Assembly (NCBI RefSeq): GCF_902497625.1 | Contig: NZ_CABVGX010000017.1 | Coordinates: 1 to 64,000, forward strand | Direction: 5' to 3' | Source: Pseudomonas fluorescens | Lineage (GTDB): Bacteria > Pseudomonadota > Gammaproteobacteria > Pseudomonadales > Pseudomonadaceae | DNA length: 64,000 nt | Part shown: piece after piece, positions 35,552 through 44,592 of the stretch | Layout of the letters: each line of letters starts with the position of its first letter | Numbering within the stretch: position 1 is the first letter of the stretch | Program-made: the position numbers and the translations under genes | The notes under the pieces: generated by a model | What the model was told of the DNA's origin: nothing | Databases searched by the model: none | The model's input: the letters and a program-made list of their open reading frames with translations, nothing else

Positions 35552-36043
35552 ATGGAGGCCGCAGAAGCCCTTGCTGTAGTAGTACGAGCACTGCGTAGAA
35601 GAAAGGGTTTTGCGCAGGAAAACCTGATCACAATTGACCGTTCCTACTGGGGCCGGATAGAGCGTGGTGAAGTTAACATCACGATTGATGTGCTCATTCG
35701 TCTTGCAGCGCTAATGGAAGTTGAGCCGGCCTCACTCGTTCTCATGGCGACGTCGCTGCAATCTAATGAGCCGTTCGGGGAGGGCCTCAAACGCGTTTCC
35801 AAACAGATGAACAGAATTAGAAAAGAAAGTGTTGATCAGGAAATGGAGTCAATGGCACGAGCCGGAAAACTACCGCCTGGTCGACCCGTCCGATCCGATG
35901 CGGCGCGAAAGGCAGCGGAAGCTAATCGTTTGAGCAGCGCGGGCGTGTCTGTGTCAGAAATCGCAGAGAGACTGGAGCTGTCGAGATCGACTGTGCGCAG
36001 ATATCTGAAAACAATCACGTCCAATCAAACTGATTCCGTATGA
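35552..36043 (+). CDS. Xre-family regulator with a second C-terminal HTH
   Basis: A 163-aa protein. Its N-terminal half is an Xre HTH (ALAVVVRALRRRKGFAQENL, IDRSYWGRIERGEVNIT, VLIRLAALMEVEP). The C-terminal half carries a resolvase/Hin-type HTH (PPGRPVRSDAARK, GVSVSEIAERLELSRSTVRR). Two DNA-binding domains in one chain are unusual and might allow binding of two sites. A long inverted repeat lies just upstream. Likely controls itself and the divergent gene run. Confidence 0.75.
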   Translation: MEAAEALAVVVRALRRRKGFAQENLITIDRSYWGRIERGEVNITIDVLIRLAALMEVEPASLVLMATSLQSNEPFGEGLKRVSKQMNRIRKESVDQEMESMARAGKLPPGRPVRSDAARKAAEANRLSSAGVSVSEIAERLELSRSTVRRYLKTITSNQTDSV

Positions 36044-36050
36044 TTTTCCA

Positions 36051-36155
36051 ATGACCAGCTCCCGGCTAAAAATGTCACAGGAAGGACTGCTGTGGAGAGC
36101 TGCGGTAGCTATGTTGCACTGGGCTCGCCAAGAGCCTAGCGTCTCAGAGAATTAA
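36051..36155 (+). pseudogene. Mosaic remnant ORF of 34 codons
   Basis: The first codons (MTSSRLKMSQEGLLW) match the start of the gene at 36932 (MTRARLNMAQEGQLW), while the last (VAMLHWARQEPS) match the end of the gene at 55584 (IATLRWARHEPS). It is therefore a fusion of two gene ends left after deletion or recombination, starting 7 bases past the Xre stop. Confidence 0.65.
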
Positions 36156-36280
36156 CTGCCGTCTTGAAGCCGAATGCAACGGACGTCTCCGTAAGATGTG
36201 CAAGGCTAATGTCCCCAATACGGCACATTAACCGTCATTTTTTGGCTCAATGGCCCTATCCGGGCACATTAAGCTGAGCG
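36106..36280 (+). repeat. 175-bp repeat, left copy
   Basis: Matches 56059-56234. It spans the end of a coding frame (MLHWARQEPS), then non-coding DNA with AATGTCCCCAATACGGCACA and a dyad GCTCAATG...CATTAAGC. GGCACATTAA or GGGCACATTAA occurs twice. It fills most of the gap between the Xre and exonuclease-like genes; the remaining bases to 36446 show nothing recognisable. Confidence 0.7.
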
Positions 36281-36446
36281 AATAATGACGATGGCCTCTA
36301 CTGCATGCACGGATAAGGTAGCGGAGATAACCTTCCGTGTTGTCCCCACAAATCAACTCGGAGACTTGCTCTGTCGTGCGCGCTTTTCATTTCATATTTC
36401 GCTCCACTCGATTGGCCCATCCAGACTACTGATTCACTGCCCCTTC

Positions 36447-36914
36447 TCAGGGTAACCCTTTCCCTGGATTGCTTTTGGTGAACATGCTAGCGATGATACG
36501 GGCATCAAGGAGAGCGTGATGCGGAAGCGGATCCCCGTCACTTGAGGCATCTAAAGTGGTTGCGTCGGTGGGGTAATTCCGAACGTTCCTTGGCCATTTA
36601 CCATCGTCATATGCGAGTTCGCAGAAAAGCTCCCAATCGTACTGTGGAGCGTCTGTGACAATCTCCAGGACTTCGTCGAACGAGGCTAGGAAATCGAGCA
36701 ATGCAGTTCTTGCCCCAGTAATGGGTTGCGCATTGCCGCCGCCCCACAGCTGCGGAAGCACGATTTCCTTTACGAAATCACTGCAGTCTTCTTCTTTCCA
36801 AGCATCGAGCAATTCCACGTAGAATTCGCGCCCATCCTCAGCCACCAATGCGAGTGATATCAGCTTCGCAGCCGCTGAAAGCTTGGTAAACTCGCAATCA
36901 AGAAAGACCCTCAC
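36447..36914 (-). CDS. DEDDh exonuclease-like protein (Rv2179c-type)
   Basis: A 155-aa RNase-H-fold exonuclease-like protein: MRVFLDCEFT (D6, E8) at the N-terminus, a middle VTDAPQYDWELF with Asp, and HHALLDARIIASMF near the C-terminus. The pattern fits the small 3'-5' exoribonuclease group typified by Rv2179c. It is a single gene, divergent from the 36932 gene, with a start 17 bases from it. Its role on the island is unknown. Confidence 0.7.
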   Translation of the reverse strand: MRVFLDCEFTKLSAAAKLISLALVAEDGREFYVELLDAWKEEDCSDFVKEIVLPQLWGGGNAQPITGARTALLDFLASFDEVLEIVTDAPQYDWELFCELAYDDGKWPRNVRNYPTDATTLDASSDGDPLPHHALLDARIIASMFTKSNPGKGLP

Positions 36915-36931
36915 CTTGTTAGAACTCCGTA

Positions 36932-37297
36932 ATGACTAGGGCTCGCTTGAATATGGCGCAGGAGGGGCAGCTATGGGAAATGGCCCTCGAGCATCTTGGC
37001 TCAGACGGACTCCTCCAAGCGGTCATAGAAATGTGGAGCCGCGCCGCCCCTCCACCCAGACCATTGGTTGAACACTTGTCCACCAATGAGGTGAGTCAGG
37101 ACGTCTTGAGCATACTGAAAATTGCCCAGCAGCGGGTAGGCGCCATCGTGCCAGGTCGAACGCCTGATGCAGGCACAGTCACGCTGTACACACGTCACGC
37201 TAGCAACTTAGTTGACGGGCTCATTACACTGCTGCCAAAGGTGAAGCTTTCGCAAGCCTTACGAGGCTCTTGTCTTGAAATCGAACTGGGGATTTGA
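36932..37297 (+). CDS. Hypothetical protein
   Basis: A 121-aa helical protein starting MTRARLNMAQEGQLWEMA. Its first 50 bases recur, degenerate, at 36051 and 37874, so this gene start has been copied or left behind twice nearby. No domain recognised. No strong ribosome binding site is visible. Confidence 0.5.
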   Translation: MTRARLNMAQEGQLWEMALEHLGSDGLLQAVIEMWSRAAPPPRPLVEHLSTNEVSQDVLSILKIAQQRVGAIVPGRTPDAGTVTLYTRHASNLVDGLITLLPKVKLSQALRGSCLEIELGI

Positions 37298-37380
37298 CGT
37301 CCGCGCAGGCTTCTCGAACACCAGTCAGCAACAATCTTATTAAAACTTGCCCAGCGAAATGCGTCCCTTTGAGATGTTCT

Positions 37381-37716
37381 ATGAACTCTGATTTAACTGA
37401 AGAAGAAATGCGTCGTGCCCTTTTTGGTACGCCTCAGCCAGAGGAGCAAGTTTCTACTCCGCTAGTGCAGGAGCCTGTGCCAGCAATTGTTTTAAAAAAG
37501 CCAGCAGAGGCTCCAATAGCCAAGAAGAAAGTGGCGAAAGCATTCACGCCTAGGCTGAGGGTCACGTTACGCGTTGGAAACGAGTTTGAAGGAAAAATGG
37601 TCGAGTTGATTCACGAGGCCGACACGTTGAGCTCGTTGCTTGCTGAGCAGGAGGCTGTAAAGGCTGCTAGGAAAAAGTACAAGTACGTGGAAGTGGAATC
37701 CGTTAAATCGATGTAG
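37381..37716 (+). CDS. Hypothetical Lys/Ala-rich protein
   Basis: A 111-aa protein, ATG at 37381 (MNSDLTEEEMRRALFGTPQP). The N-terminus is acidic, the middle is Lys/Ala/Pro-rich (LKKPAEAPIAKKKVAKA), and the C-terminal beta part starts RLRVTLRVGNEFEGKM. Family not identified. Same strand as the 36932 gene. Confidence 0.5.
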   Translation: MNSDLTEEEMRRALFGTPQPEEQVSTPLVQEPVPAIVLKKPAEAPIAKKKVAKAFTPRLRVTLRVGNEFEGKMVELIHEADTLSSLLAEQEAVKAARKKYKYVEVESVKSM

Positions 37717-37972
37717 CAAACGCCTCAAGTTTAGGTCGGACAAGTGCAATGTATTTTCAGATCGTCCGCCGACAAGTCACCGTAGAACCCGAGGGGTAGA
37801 AGGTTAAAACTTTCTGAAGCGACTGTTCTTTGGTATTTGAAAACCACCAAACCCGAACAGCCGTGATTTTTTAATGATCAGTGGCTGTCTAAAAAATGGC
37901 ACAGGAGGGCTTCTTGGGGCGCTAATCGGCGGTATCTCGGCCCACTTCGCCCCCACCAAGTGGTGGTTGACG
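37717..37972. other. Gene-free gap with a third leader-like remnant
   Basis: No gene. At 37874-37911 there is a degenerate copy of the 36932 gene start (ATGATCAG...AAAATGGCACAGGAGGG), followed by a stop. The rest is unrecognised sequence before the end of the convergent transporter gene. Confidence 0.5.
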
Positions 37973-38935
37973 CTACGCTTTTCGCCAAACCAATGCAGGA
38001 ATTACCCGGATGTAAATTAGCTCGCTGACCAATTCAATCAGCGTTTGGGTGATGACTGCTGCCGCAGCTAGCCCTCTGATTTCTTCGGGTAGAGCAAGTG
38101 CCAAGGGCAGAACCACCAACGAGTTCCGTGTCGAGCTACTGAACGCTACTGATCTTGCAGTGATGGCCGGCAATTTGAATGCTCGCGCAACCAGCGCACC
38201 AACCAATGGTGCCAAGAGCATGAAACCAATGTAGACAGGAATGACGGGCAGCAGCTTGTCCATGTCTCTGACCACCCCTGAAATCTGAGAGCCGATCACT
38301 ACGACCAGTACAACCGCCATAGCCGGCACAGGCATCCAAGCCCAAGCATTGTTCCAACCCTCAACGACGCGTGACCTTTTTGCACCGGCAGCTGTTGCTA
38401 CCGCCAAGACCAAGGGCAAAGCGATCAGCACTACGAAAGCCTCAACAAATGGGCCCACCGATATAACCACCGCCGAGTCATTACCCAGCATGAAGGCCAG
38501 ATACAGGGGCAGTAGAACAAGCTGTAGCAAGAGTAATAATGGCGTTGCCGCCAGAGTCAGTTTGGAGTCGCCCTTACCGATATGGGTAAACACCACCACA
38601 TAGTCGATACAAGGCGTCAGCAAGACCAACAGTGCACCCACCAGAATCGCGGGGTGATCCGTTAGGCCCATGGTCAACGCCCAAACCAACAGGGGGATGG
38701 CGACGAAGTTGGCTGTGAGCAGCGCCGTCATGAAACGCTTGTTTGCGAGCCCTTCACGGAGATCCAGGAATGGGATCTGTAGAAACATGGCATACATCAG
38801 CACAGCGATGGCTGGTGTCACCAACGCACCTAACGCTTGAGAAGCATTAGGTGCGAGCAGACCTCCGATAGCCGCGACAATGACCGCGACGAAGTAGACC
38901 GGAATCTGGTTCTTCTCTAGCTGTTCTCTGACCAC
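37973..38935 (-). CDS. SBF/ACR3-type transporter (arsenic resistance or related)
   Basis: A 320-aa membrane protein of the bile acid:sodium symporter/arsenical resistance-3 superfamily, with about ten TM segments. Family marks are LTPCIDYVVVFTHIGKGDS and FSSSTRNSLVVLPLALALPE. The divergent MerR-type gene and a MerR promoter in front of it suggest metal- or metalloid-induced export. Classical ACR3 is longer and has ATPCTAMV where this has LTPCIDYV, so substrate is uncertain. Confidence 0.75.
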   Translation of the reverse strand: MVREQLEKNQIPVYFVAVIVAAIGGLLAPNASQALGALVTPAIAVLMYAMFLQIPFLDLREGLANKRFMTALLTANFVAIPLLVWALTMGLTDHPAILVGALLVLLTPCIDYVVVFTHIGKGDSKLTLAATPLLLLLQLVLLPLYLAFMLGNDSAVVISVGPFVEAFVVLIALPLVLAVATAAGAKRSRVVEGWNNAWAWMPVPAMAVVLVVVIGSQISGVVRDMDKLLPVIPVYIGFMLLAPLVGALVARAFKLPAITARSVAFSSSTRNSLVVLPLALALPEEIRGLAAAAVITQTLIELVSELIYIRVIPALVWRKA

Positions 38936-38986
38936 GAAATGCCCTTAAAACGCGTGAAATCAATTTTCGATTGAGCAGGGTAATAT

Positions 38987-39007
38987 CTGTAGCTACTACA
39001 GGTTCAA
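38987..39007 (-). promoter_or_regulatory. MerR-type operator/promoter for the SBF transporter
   Basis: The dyad CTGTAG-cta-CTACAG sits between a minus-strand -35 TTGAAC (39002-39007) and a -10-like TACCCT, with a 19-base spacer, as in metal-responsive MerR promoters. It faces the transporter gene. Confidence 0.75.
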
Positions 39008-39028
39008 GAAAATGCTTGGGGAATCCGC

Positions 39029-39463
39029 ATGTCAGGAATCGGGGCGTTGTCTAAATCAACGGGTTGCCACATTGAGACGATTCGCTACTACGAGAAAATA
39101 GGCCTTTTACCTCCGGCCCTGCGGTCGACCGGCAGGCACCGAATCTACACAGAGAAGCACCGTTCAAGACTCGTGTTCATCCGTCAGAATCGTGAGTTAG
39201 GCTTTCCCCTCGACGATATACGAGAACTCATCGCGCTCGCAGCAGATGCTGATCGTCCGTGTGCTGAAGCACTGTCGGTGGTCAAGAAACACTTGGCTGA
39301 AGTAGAGTCTAAGGTCGCTAAGCTGCAGCAGATCCGGGGAGAACTGCTTTCCATGGCTGGCACGTGTGAATCAACCTGCTTGGGTTCAAACACCCCAGAT
39401 TGCACGATTGTAGAGTCCTTGTTCGAACCCGCTGCCGGGACGCGCTCCGGTTGCTGCTCATAG
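39029..39463 (+). CDS. MerR-family metal-responsive regulator
   Basis: A 144-aa regulator with HTH GCHIETIRYYEKIGLLPPA, the RSTGRHRIYTEKHRSRL wing, the Cys in ADRPCAEAL at the start of the dimer helix, and a C-terminal CESTCLGSNTPDC. This cysteine pattern marks metal-sensing MerR members (Hg/Zn/Pb/Cd group). A further SGCCS ends the protein. It is divergent from the SBF transporter, whose promoter carries its operator. Confidence 0.88.
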   Translation: MSGIGALSKSTGCHIETIRYYEKIGLLPPALRSTGRHRIYTEKHRSRLVFIRQNRELGFPLDDIRELIALAADADRPCAEALSVVKKHLAEVESKVAKLQQIRGELLSMAGTCESTCLGSNTPDCTIVESLFEPAAGTRSGCCS

Positions 39464-39571
39464 GCGAATCAAGACGCGTGGGGGAAGAAAGCTGCCATCG
39501 AGACCGAATAACGCGAAAGTCTCAAAGGTATATCGAGCGTCCGCATAGCAAAGAGGGATTCTGAAGAGATA

Positions 39572-39602
39572 AACCGACACGATGAACCGTGCCGGTTTTT
39601 TT
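39572..39602 (+). terminator. Terminator after merR
   Basis: AACCGACACG and CGTGCCGGTT form a stem with one mismatch, followed by a run of T. It fits rho-independent termination of the rightward merR transcript. Confidence 0.75.
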
Positions 39603-39614
39603 ATCATCGCAGGC

Positions 39615-39956
39615 TCATTTTCTTATAGAAACGATTGTGGCTTTGCCACCCTCTAGACGAAAGGTAAACGAGACACGGTCTCCGGCTGCCAGCCCTTTCA
39701 ACTGATCCTCTGTCGCGGAAAACGCCATAGTCATCGGTGGCCATTGCACTGATGGAACAGCGCCATGGGCAATGGTCACGGTATGCTTCGTAGGATCGAT
39801 AGCCTTGATCGTTCCGTCGGAGGTGGCTACTGAAGCCTGCTTTGTTTCTTGCTTCATTTCCATACCCTCCATTTTCATGCCCGGCATGTCCTCTGCTAGG
39901 GCAGAAAAGGACAGCGTAAGTACGGTGCTAGCAGCTGCAATCAGGGTCAGTTTCAT
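39615..39956 (-). CDS. cusF: Periplasmic Cu(I)/Ag(I)-binding chaperone CusF
   Basis: A 113-aa secreted protein with signal peptide ([21 protein letters not shown]), an [13 protein letters not shown]et-rich linker and the CusF OB-fold core [18 protein letters not shown], which holds the Trp and Met ligands. It delivers metal to CusB/CusA. Its start overlaps the cusA stop by 4 bases, last in the leftward cusCBAF unit. Confidence 0.92.
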   Translation of the reverse strand: MKLTLIAAASTVLTLSFSALAEDMPGMKMEGMEMKQETKQASVATSDGTIKAIDPTKHTVTIAHGAVPSVQWPPMTMAFSATEDQLKGLAAGDRVSFTFRLEGGKATIVSIRK

Positions 39957-42900
39957 ACGACTTTTCCTTGAGGGAGGTTGGGTTCATCTTGGAGGTGACG
40001 GCGACGCATCAGGCGATACGCTGCCGGAATGACAAACAGGGACAGCAAGGGTGCCGTGACCATGCCGCCGACCATGGGTGCGGCAATGCGGCTCATGACT
40101 TCGCTGCCGGTGCCGCTCCCCAGCAGGATGGGTAACAGACCGGCAATGATCACGGCCACGGTCATGGCCTTGGGTCGAACGCGCTGCACAGCGCCTTCAC
40201 GAATCGCCGCCACCAGCCCGCGCTCAGTGCTGTCGCCGAGGTCTTCACGCTCGGCCCAGGCGTTTTTCAGGTAGAGCAGCATAATCACACCGAACTCGGC
40301 AGAAACCCCGGCCAAGGCGATAAAGCCGACTCCGGTGGCGACCGACAGGTTAAATCCCAGCAGATAGAGGAACCATGCTCCGCCCGTTAGTGCGAACGGC
40401 AGAGTGGCCATGATCAGTAAGGCCTCATCGAAGCGGGCGAAAGTCAGGTAGAGCAGCACGAAGATGATCAACAGGGTGGCAGGCACCACCAACTTGAGTC
40501 GTGCGTTGGCCCGTTCCAGAAATTCGAACTGCCCTGAGTAACTCAGACTCATACCGGGCTGCAACTTGACCTGCTCATTGACGACCCGGCGTAGATCGGC
40601 GACCACCGAGGCAATGTCTCGACCACGCACATCGATGTACACCCAGCCTGAAGGCCGTGCGTTCTCGCTCTTGAGCATCGGCGGCCCTTCGCTGACCTTG
40701 ATCTTCGCCACCGTACCAAGGGTGATCTGAGTGCCTAGCGGGGTGTAGATTGGCAACTGCTCCAAGGCGCCGAGCGAGTCTCGCCACTCACGAGGGTAAC
40801 GGACGTTTATCGGGAAGCGTGCAAGCCCTTCAATGGTCTCCCCGACGTTTTCACCGCCGATAGCACCAGCCACAATGGACTGCACATCAGCGATATTCAG
40901 TCCGTAACGGGCGGCGGCCTTGCGGTCGATATCTATATCGATGTAGCGGCCACCGGTCAGTCGCTCGGCCAGAGCCGAGCTGACACCGGGCACATCCTTG
41001 GCCACCCGCTCGACCGCCTGAGTTGCCGCATCGATCTCCGTCAGGTTTGTGCCGGCAACCTTTACTCCGATGGGGCTTTTGATCCCGGTGGCCAGCATGT
41101 CGATACGGTTGCGAATCGGCGGTATCCAGATATTGGTCAACCCTGGAACTCGTACCACTCGATCCAGTTCCTCCACCAGTTTCTCCTGGGTCATGCCTGG
41201 GCGCCATTGCTCGTGTGGCTTGAACTGGATAGTAGTTTCGAACATCTCCAGCGGTGCCGGGTCGGTAGCGGTTTCGGCACGGCCTGCTTTACCGAAGACG
41301 TGTTCAACCTCTGGAACGCTCTTGATCAGGCGGTCGGTCTGTTGCAGCAACTGCGCCGCTTTCTGCGCCGACAATCCCGGCAGAGCAGAAGGCATATAGA
41401 GCAGGTCGCCCTCATCCAACGGCGGAAGAAATTCTCCACCCAAGCGCGACATTGGCCATAGCGCGCTGACGAAAACCAATAGCGCCACCAGCAGCGTGAT
41501 CTTTGGTCGACGCAAGACTGCGTCCAGAGCTGGCTGATAGATCCGAATCAACCACCGGTTCAACGGGTTCTGTTGCTCACTGGGGATTCGTCCTCGAATC
41601 CAGTAACCCATCAGCACTGGCACCAAGGTCACTGACAATCCCGCCGCTGCGGCCATGGCGTAGGTCTTGGTGAAAGCCAGTGGGCCGAACAAACGCCCTT
41701 CCTGAGCTTCTAGGGTGAACACAGGAATGAACGAAAGGGTGATTATCAACAAACAGAAGAACAGCGCCGGGCCGACCTCTGCCGCCGCTTCGGTCATCAC
41801 GTGCCAATGACGTTCCCCATTCAGTTCTTCTCCTGGGTTTGCTACATGCCACGCCTCAACCTTCTTGTGGGCGTTCTCGATCATTACCACGGCAGCATCC
41901 ACCATGGCGCCGATGGCGATGGCAATCCCACCCAAGGACATGATGTTGGCGTTGATGCCTTGGTAGCGCATGACGATGAAGGCAATCAAAATCCCCACCG
42001 GCAGGGAGATGATCGCCACCAGCGACGAGCGTAAGTGCCAGAGGAAGATCCCACAAACCAACGCGACAACGATGAACTCTTCGATGAGCTTGTGGCTGAG
42101 ATTTTCCACAGCGCGGTCGATCAGCTTACTGCGGTCGTAGGTGGTGACGATTTCCACCCCAGACGGCAAACTTTTTTTCAGCTCGTCGAGTTTGGTCTTG
42201 ACCGCAGCAATGGTCTCGCGAGCATTCTTGCCGCTGCGCAAAATCACCACGCCGCCGACGGTCTCGCCCTCACCGTCGAGTTCGGTGATGCCACGCCGCA
42301 TTTCCGGCCCCAGCTGGATCGTGGCGACATCGCCAAGGCTCACCGGCACACCGCCCGAGCCCAGCTTCAGTGGGATCGCCCGAAAGTCATTGAGTGTCTT
42401 TAAGTAGCCGGAAGCACGCACGATGAACTCGGTCTCTGCCATCTCCAGCACCGCACCACCGGTTTCCTGATTGGCCTTGCCGATAGCATCGGTCACCTCA
42501 GATTGAGTGATGCCGAGGCTGGCCAGTTTGAGCGGATCAAGCTGCACCTGGTATTGCTTAACCATGCCTCCCACGGTGGCCACTTCCGCAACGTTCGGTA
42601 GGGTCTTGAGTTCAAACTTGAGGAACCAGTCCTGAAGAGCTCGAAGTTGTGCCAAATCGTGCCCGCCACTGCGATCCACCAGTGCGTACTGATAGATCCA
42701 ACCCACCCCCGTCGCATCCGGCCCCAACGCCGGTTTGGCGCTGGCCGGCAAGCGGCTTTGTATCTGACTCAGGTACTCCAACACCCGCGAGCGAGCCCAA
42801 TACAAGTCAGTGCCGTCTTCGAACAGCACGTAGACAAAACTATCGCCAAAGAAGGAATAACCACGCACGGTCTTGGCCCCCGGCACCGAGAGCATGGTGG

Positions 42901-43111
42901 TGGCCAACGGATAGGTGACCTGGTTCTCGACGATCTGCGGCGCTTGTCCTGCATAAGGGGTGCGGATAATCACCTGCACATCGGAGAGGTCTGGCAACGC
43001 ATCAATGGGCGTGCTTTGCACCGACCAGATGCCCCACGCGGTGACAAACAGTGTCGCGAGTAGCACTAGGAATCGGTTGGCCACTGACCAACGAATCAGG
43101 GCAGCAATCAT
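39953..43111 (-). CDS. cusA: CusA heavy-metal efflux RND pump
   Basis: A 1052-aa inner-membrane RND transporter exporting Cu(I)/Ag(I) with CusB and CusC, driven by the proton gradient. Seen: N-terminal [24 protein letters not shown] after TM4, the [20 protein letters not shown] segment typical of heavy-metal RNDs, and C-terminal [20 protein letters not shown]. Length is normal for the family. Overlaps cusB upstream (ATGA) and cusF downstream (ATGA). Confidence 0.95.
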   Translation of the reverse strand: MIAALIRWSVANRFLVLLATLFVTAWGIWSVQSTPIDALPDLSDVQVIIRTPYAGQAPQIVENQVTYPLATTMLSVPGAKTVRGYSFFGDSFVYVLFEDGTDLYWARSRVLEYLSQIQSRLPASAKPALGPDATGVGWIYQYALVDRSGGHDLAQLRALQDWFLKFELKTLPNVAEVATVGGMVKQYQVQLDPLKLASLGITQSEVTDAIGKANQETGGAVLEMAETEFIVRASGYLKTLNDFRAIPLKLGSGGVPVSLGDVATIQLGPEMRRGITELDGEGETVGGVVILRSGKNARETIAAVKTKLDELKKSLPSGVEIVTTYDRSKLIDRAVENLSHKLIEEFIVVALVCGIFLWHLRSSLVAIISLPVGILIAFIVMRYQGINANIMSLGGIAIAIGAMVDAAVVMIENAHKKVEAWHVANPGEELNGERHWHVMTEAAAEVGPALFFCLLIITLSFIPVFTLEAQEGRLFGPLAFTKTYAMAAAAGLSVTLVPVLMGYWIRGRIPSEQQNPLNRWLIRIYQPALDAVLRRPKITLLVALLVFVSALWPMSRLGGEFLPPLDEGDLLYMPSALPGLSAQKAAQLLQQTDRLIKSVPEVEHVFGKAGRAETATDPAPLEMFETTIQFKPHEQWRPGMTQEKLVEELDRVVRVPGLTNIWIPPIRNRIDMLATGIKSPIGVKVAGTNLTEIDAATQAVERVAKDVPGVSSALAERLTGGRYIDIDIDRKAAARYGLNIADVQSIVAGAIGGENVGETIEGLARFPINVRYPREWRDSLGALEQLPIYTPLGTQITLGTVAKIKVSEGPPMLKSENARPSGWVYIDVRGRDIASVVADLRRVVNEQVKLQPGMSLSYSGQFEFLERANARLKLVVPATLLIIFVLLYLTFARFDEALLIMATLPFALTGGAWFLYLLGFNLSVATGVGFIALAGVSAEFGVIMLLYLKNAWAEREDLGDSTERGLVAAIREGAVQRVRPKAMTVAVIIAGLLPILLGSGTGSEVMSRIAAPMVGGMVTAPLLSLFVIPAAYRLMRRRHLQDEPNLPQGKVV

Positions 43112-44592
43112 GGCTGACCCCCCGATTTATCCAGGCGTTCAACACGCAAGCCATCATCGGTCTGGCTAACCGCGACCCGAACCTTGTCACCAGCCTTGAG
43201 GCCCTGCATCAGCGCCGGACTAGCAAGAGGGAAAGTCATCGTCATGCCAGGCATACCGAGCGTCTTGAAAGGGCCGTGGGCGAGCGTGACTTCTTTGTCG
43301 TTGATCTCAACGATCTGACCATCAGCCTCATGAAAACTGGAGGCTGTTTCACTGGGTGGCGACTCTTCCTCCGTGCGAGCAACAATGCCTTTAAGACTGG
43401 CCTCCGAGTCGAGCAGGAACTGGCCAGATGTAACCACCTTCTGGCCTGCTTCCAGACCTTTCACTATCGCCGTTTTGCCATCGCTTTCCTGCCCAAGGAG
43501 CACCTCCACGGGACGGTAGCGGCCAGCGTCTTCGGCGAGCATCACCAAGGCTCGTCGGCCAGTGCGAATCACCGCCTCACTCGGCACCCACAATACACTT
43601 TGCTCAGTCGAACGATTCAGGCGTACCTGCGCCGTCAAACCCGGTCTGAGGCGCCCATCCGGATTGGGTAACTCAACACGTACCCGAAGTGTGCGGCTGT
43701 CCGGATTGGTCTCGGGCAAGATCGCGCTGACCTTGCCACTGAGTGTTGTTCCTGGGAAGGCTGGCAGACGCGCTTCCACTGTCTGCCCAACAGTGATAGC
43801 TCCGGTATCTGACTCTGGAACGGCTACAGCTAGCCAGACCGTGTCCAAATCATTGACGCGAGCCAGGGTCTCGCCAGTCGTCACGGTCATACCCGCTCGC
43901 ACATTTAGCTCTTGCAGAACGCCGCTGATGGGGGTGGTTAGCTTCAGGTTCGGCTGGACTATCCCACTGTGCTCTACCTGGGATATCAATGCAGCCGGCA
44001 TCCCTGTGAGTCGCAGCCGCTGACGGGCCGCCGCTAGCAACTCAGCATCTCCGCTGCGCTTGAGAGCAAGAAACTCTGTCTGAGCCGCCGCCCACTCTGG
44101 AACCAAGATATCCGCCAACGCCGCGTTGGCTTTGAGTACATCGCCGGGAGCATGTGCATAGACCCGCTCCACAAAGCCAGTGGTGCGGGGCTGAATCACA
44201 GCGACATCACGCTCGTTGAATCCCAATACTCCTGTGACGTTGAGACTGGAGTTAAAGATTCCACGGGTGACTGTCGCAAAACGCAGACCGAGATTTTGAG
44301 TCAGACTCGGATCGATACTGACGGTCGCACGATCTCCTGCGCCACCGGCGTACTGAGGAACCAGTTGCATGTCCATAAAAGGGGATTTACCCGGCTTATC
44401 GAACTTTTGCTGCGGGTACATGGGGTCGTACCAATACAGAGCCTTGCGTTCCTCTGATGAGTTGGGACTCTGCTCCGGGCTGGCACCAGGTACTCCGCTC
44501 AGGCGTTGATGTGCGAACCAGTAACCACCGGCAATACCGAATGCCAGCGAGACGCCTACCAACAATGCCCCGTTCCATTTTTTTAGGATCAT
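43108..44592 (-). CDS. cusB: CusB efflux adaptor with fused CusF-like domain
   Basis: A 494-aa periplasmic adaptor. An N-terminal anchor is followed by a heavy-metal-binding segment [14 protein letters not shown], barrel-sandwich and beta-barrel domains ([33 protein letters not shown]), and a C-terminal CusF-like domain of about 80 aa ([32 protein letters not shown]). The fused domain may let CusB take metal without separate CusF, although cusF is also present. Four-base overlaps with cusC and cusA. Confidence 0.93.
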   Translation of the reverse strand: MILKKWNGALLVGVSLAFGIAGGYWFAHQRLSGVPGASPEQSPNSSEERKALYWYDPMYPQQKFDKPGKSPFMDMQLVPQYAGGAGDRATVSIDPSLTQNLGLRFATVTRGIFNSSLNVTGVLGFNERDVAVIQPRTTGFVERVYAHAPGDVLKANAALADILVPEWAAAQTEFLALKRSGDAELLAAARQRLRLTGMPAALISQVEHSGIVQPNLKLTTPISGVLQELNVRAGMTVTTGETLARVNDLDTVWLAVAVPESDTGAITVGQTVEARLPAFPGTTLSGKVSAILPETNPDSRTLRVRVELPNPDGRLRPGLTAQVRLNRSTEQSVLWVPSEAVIRTGRRALVMLAEDAGRYRPVEVLLGQESDGKTAIVKGLEAGQKVVTSGQFLLDSEASLKGIVARTEEESPPSETASSFHEADGQIVEINDKEVTLAHGPFKTLGMPGMTMTFPLASPALMQGLKAGDKVRVAVSQTDDGLRVERLDKSGGQP

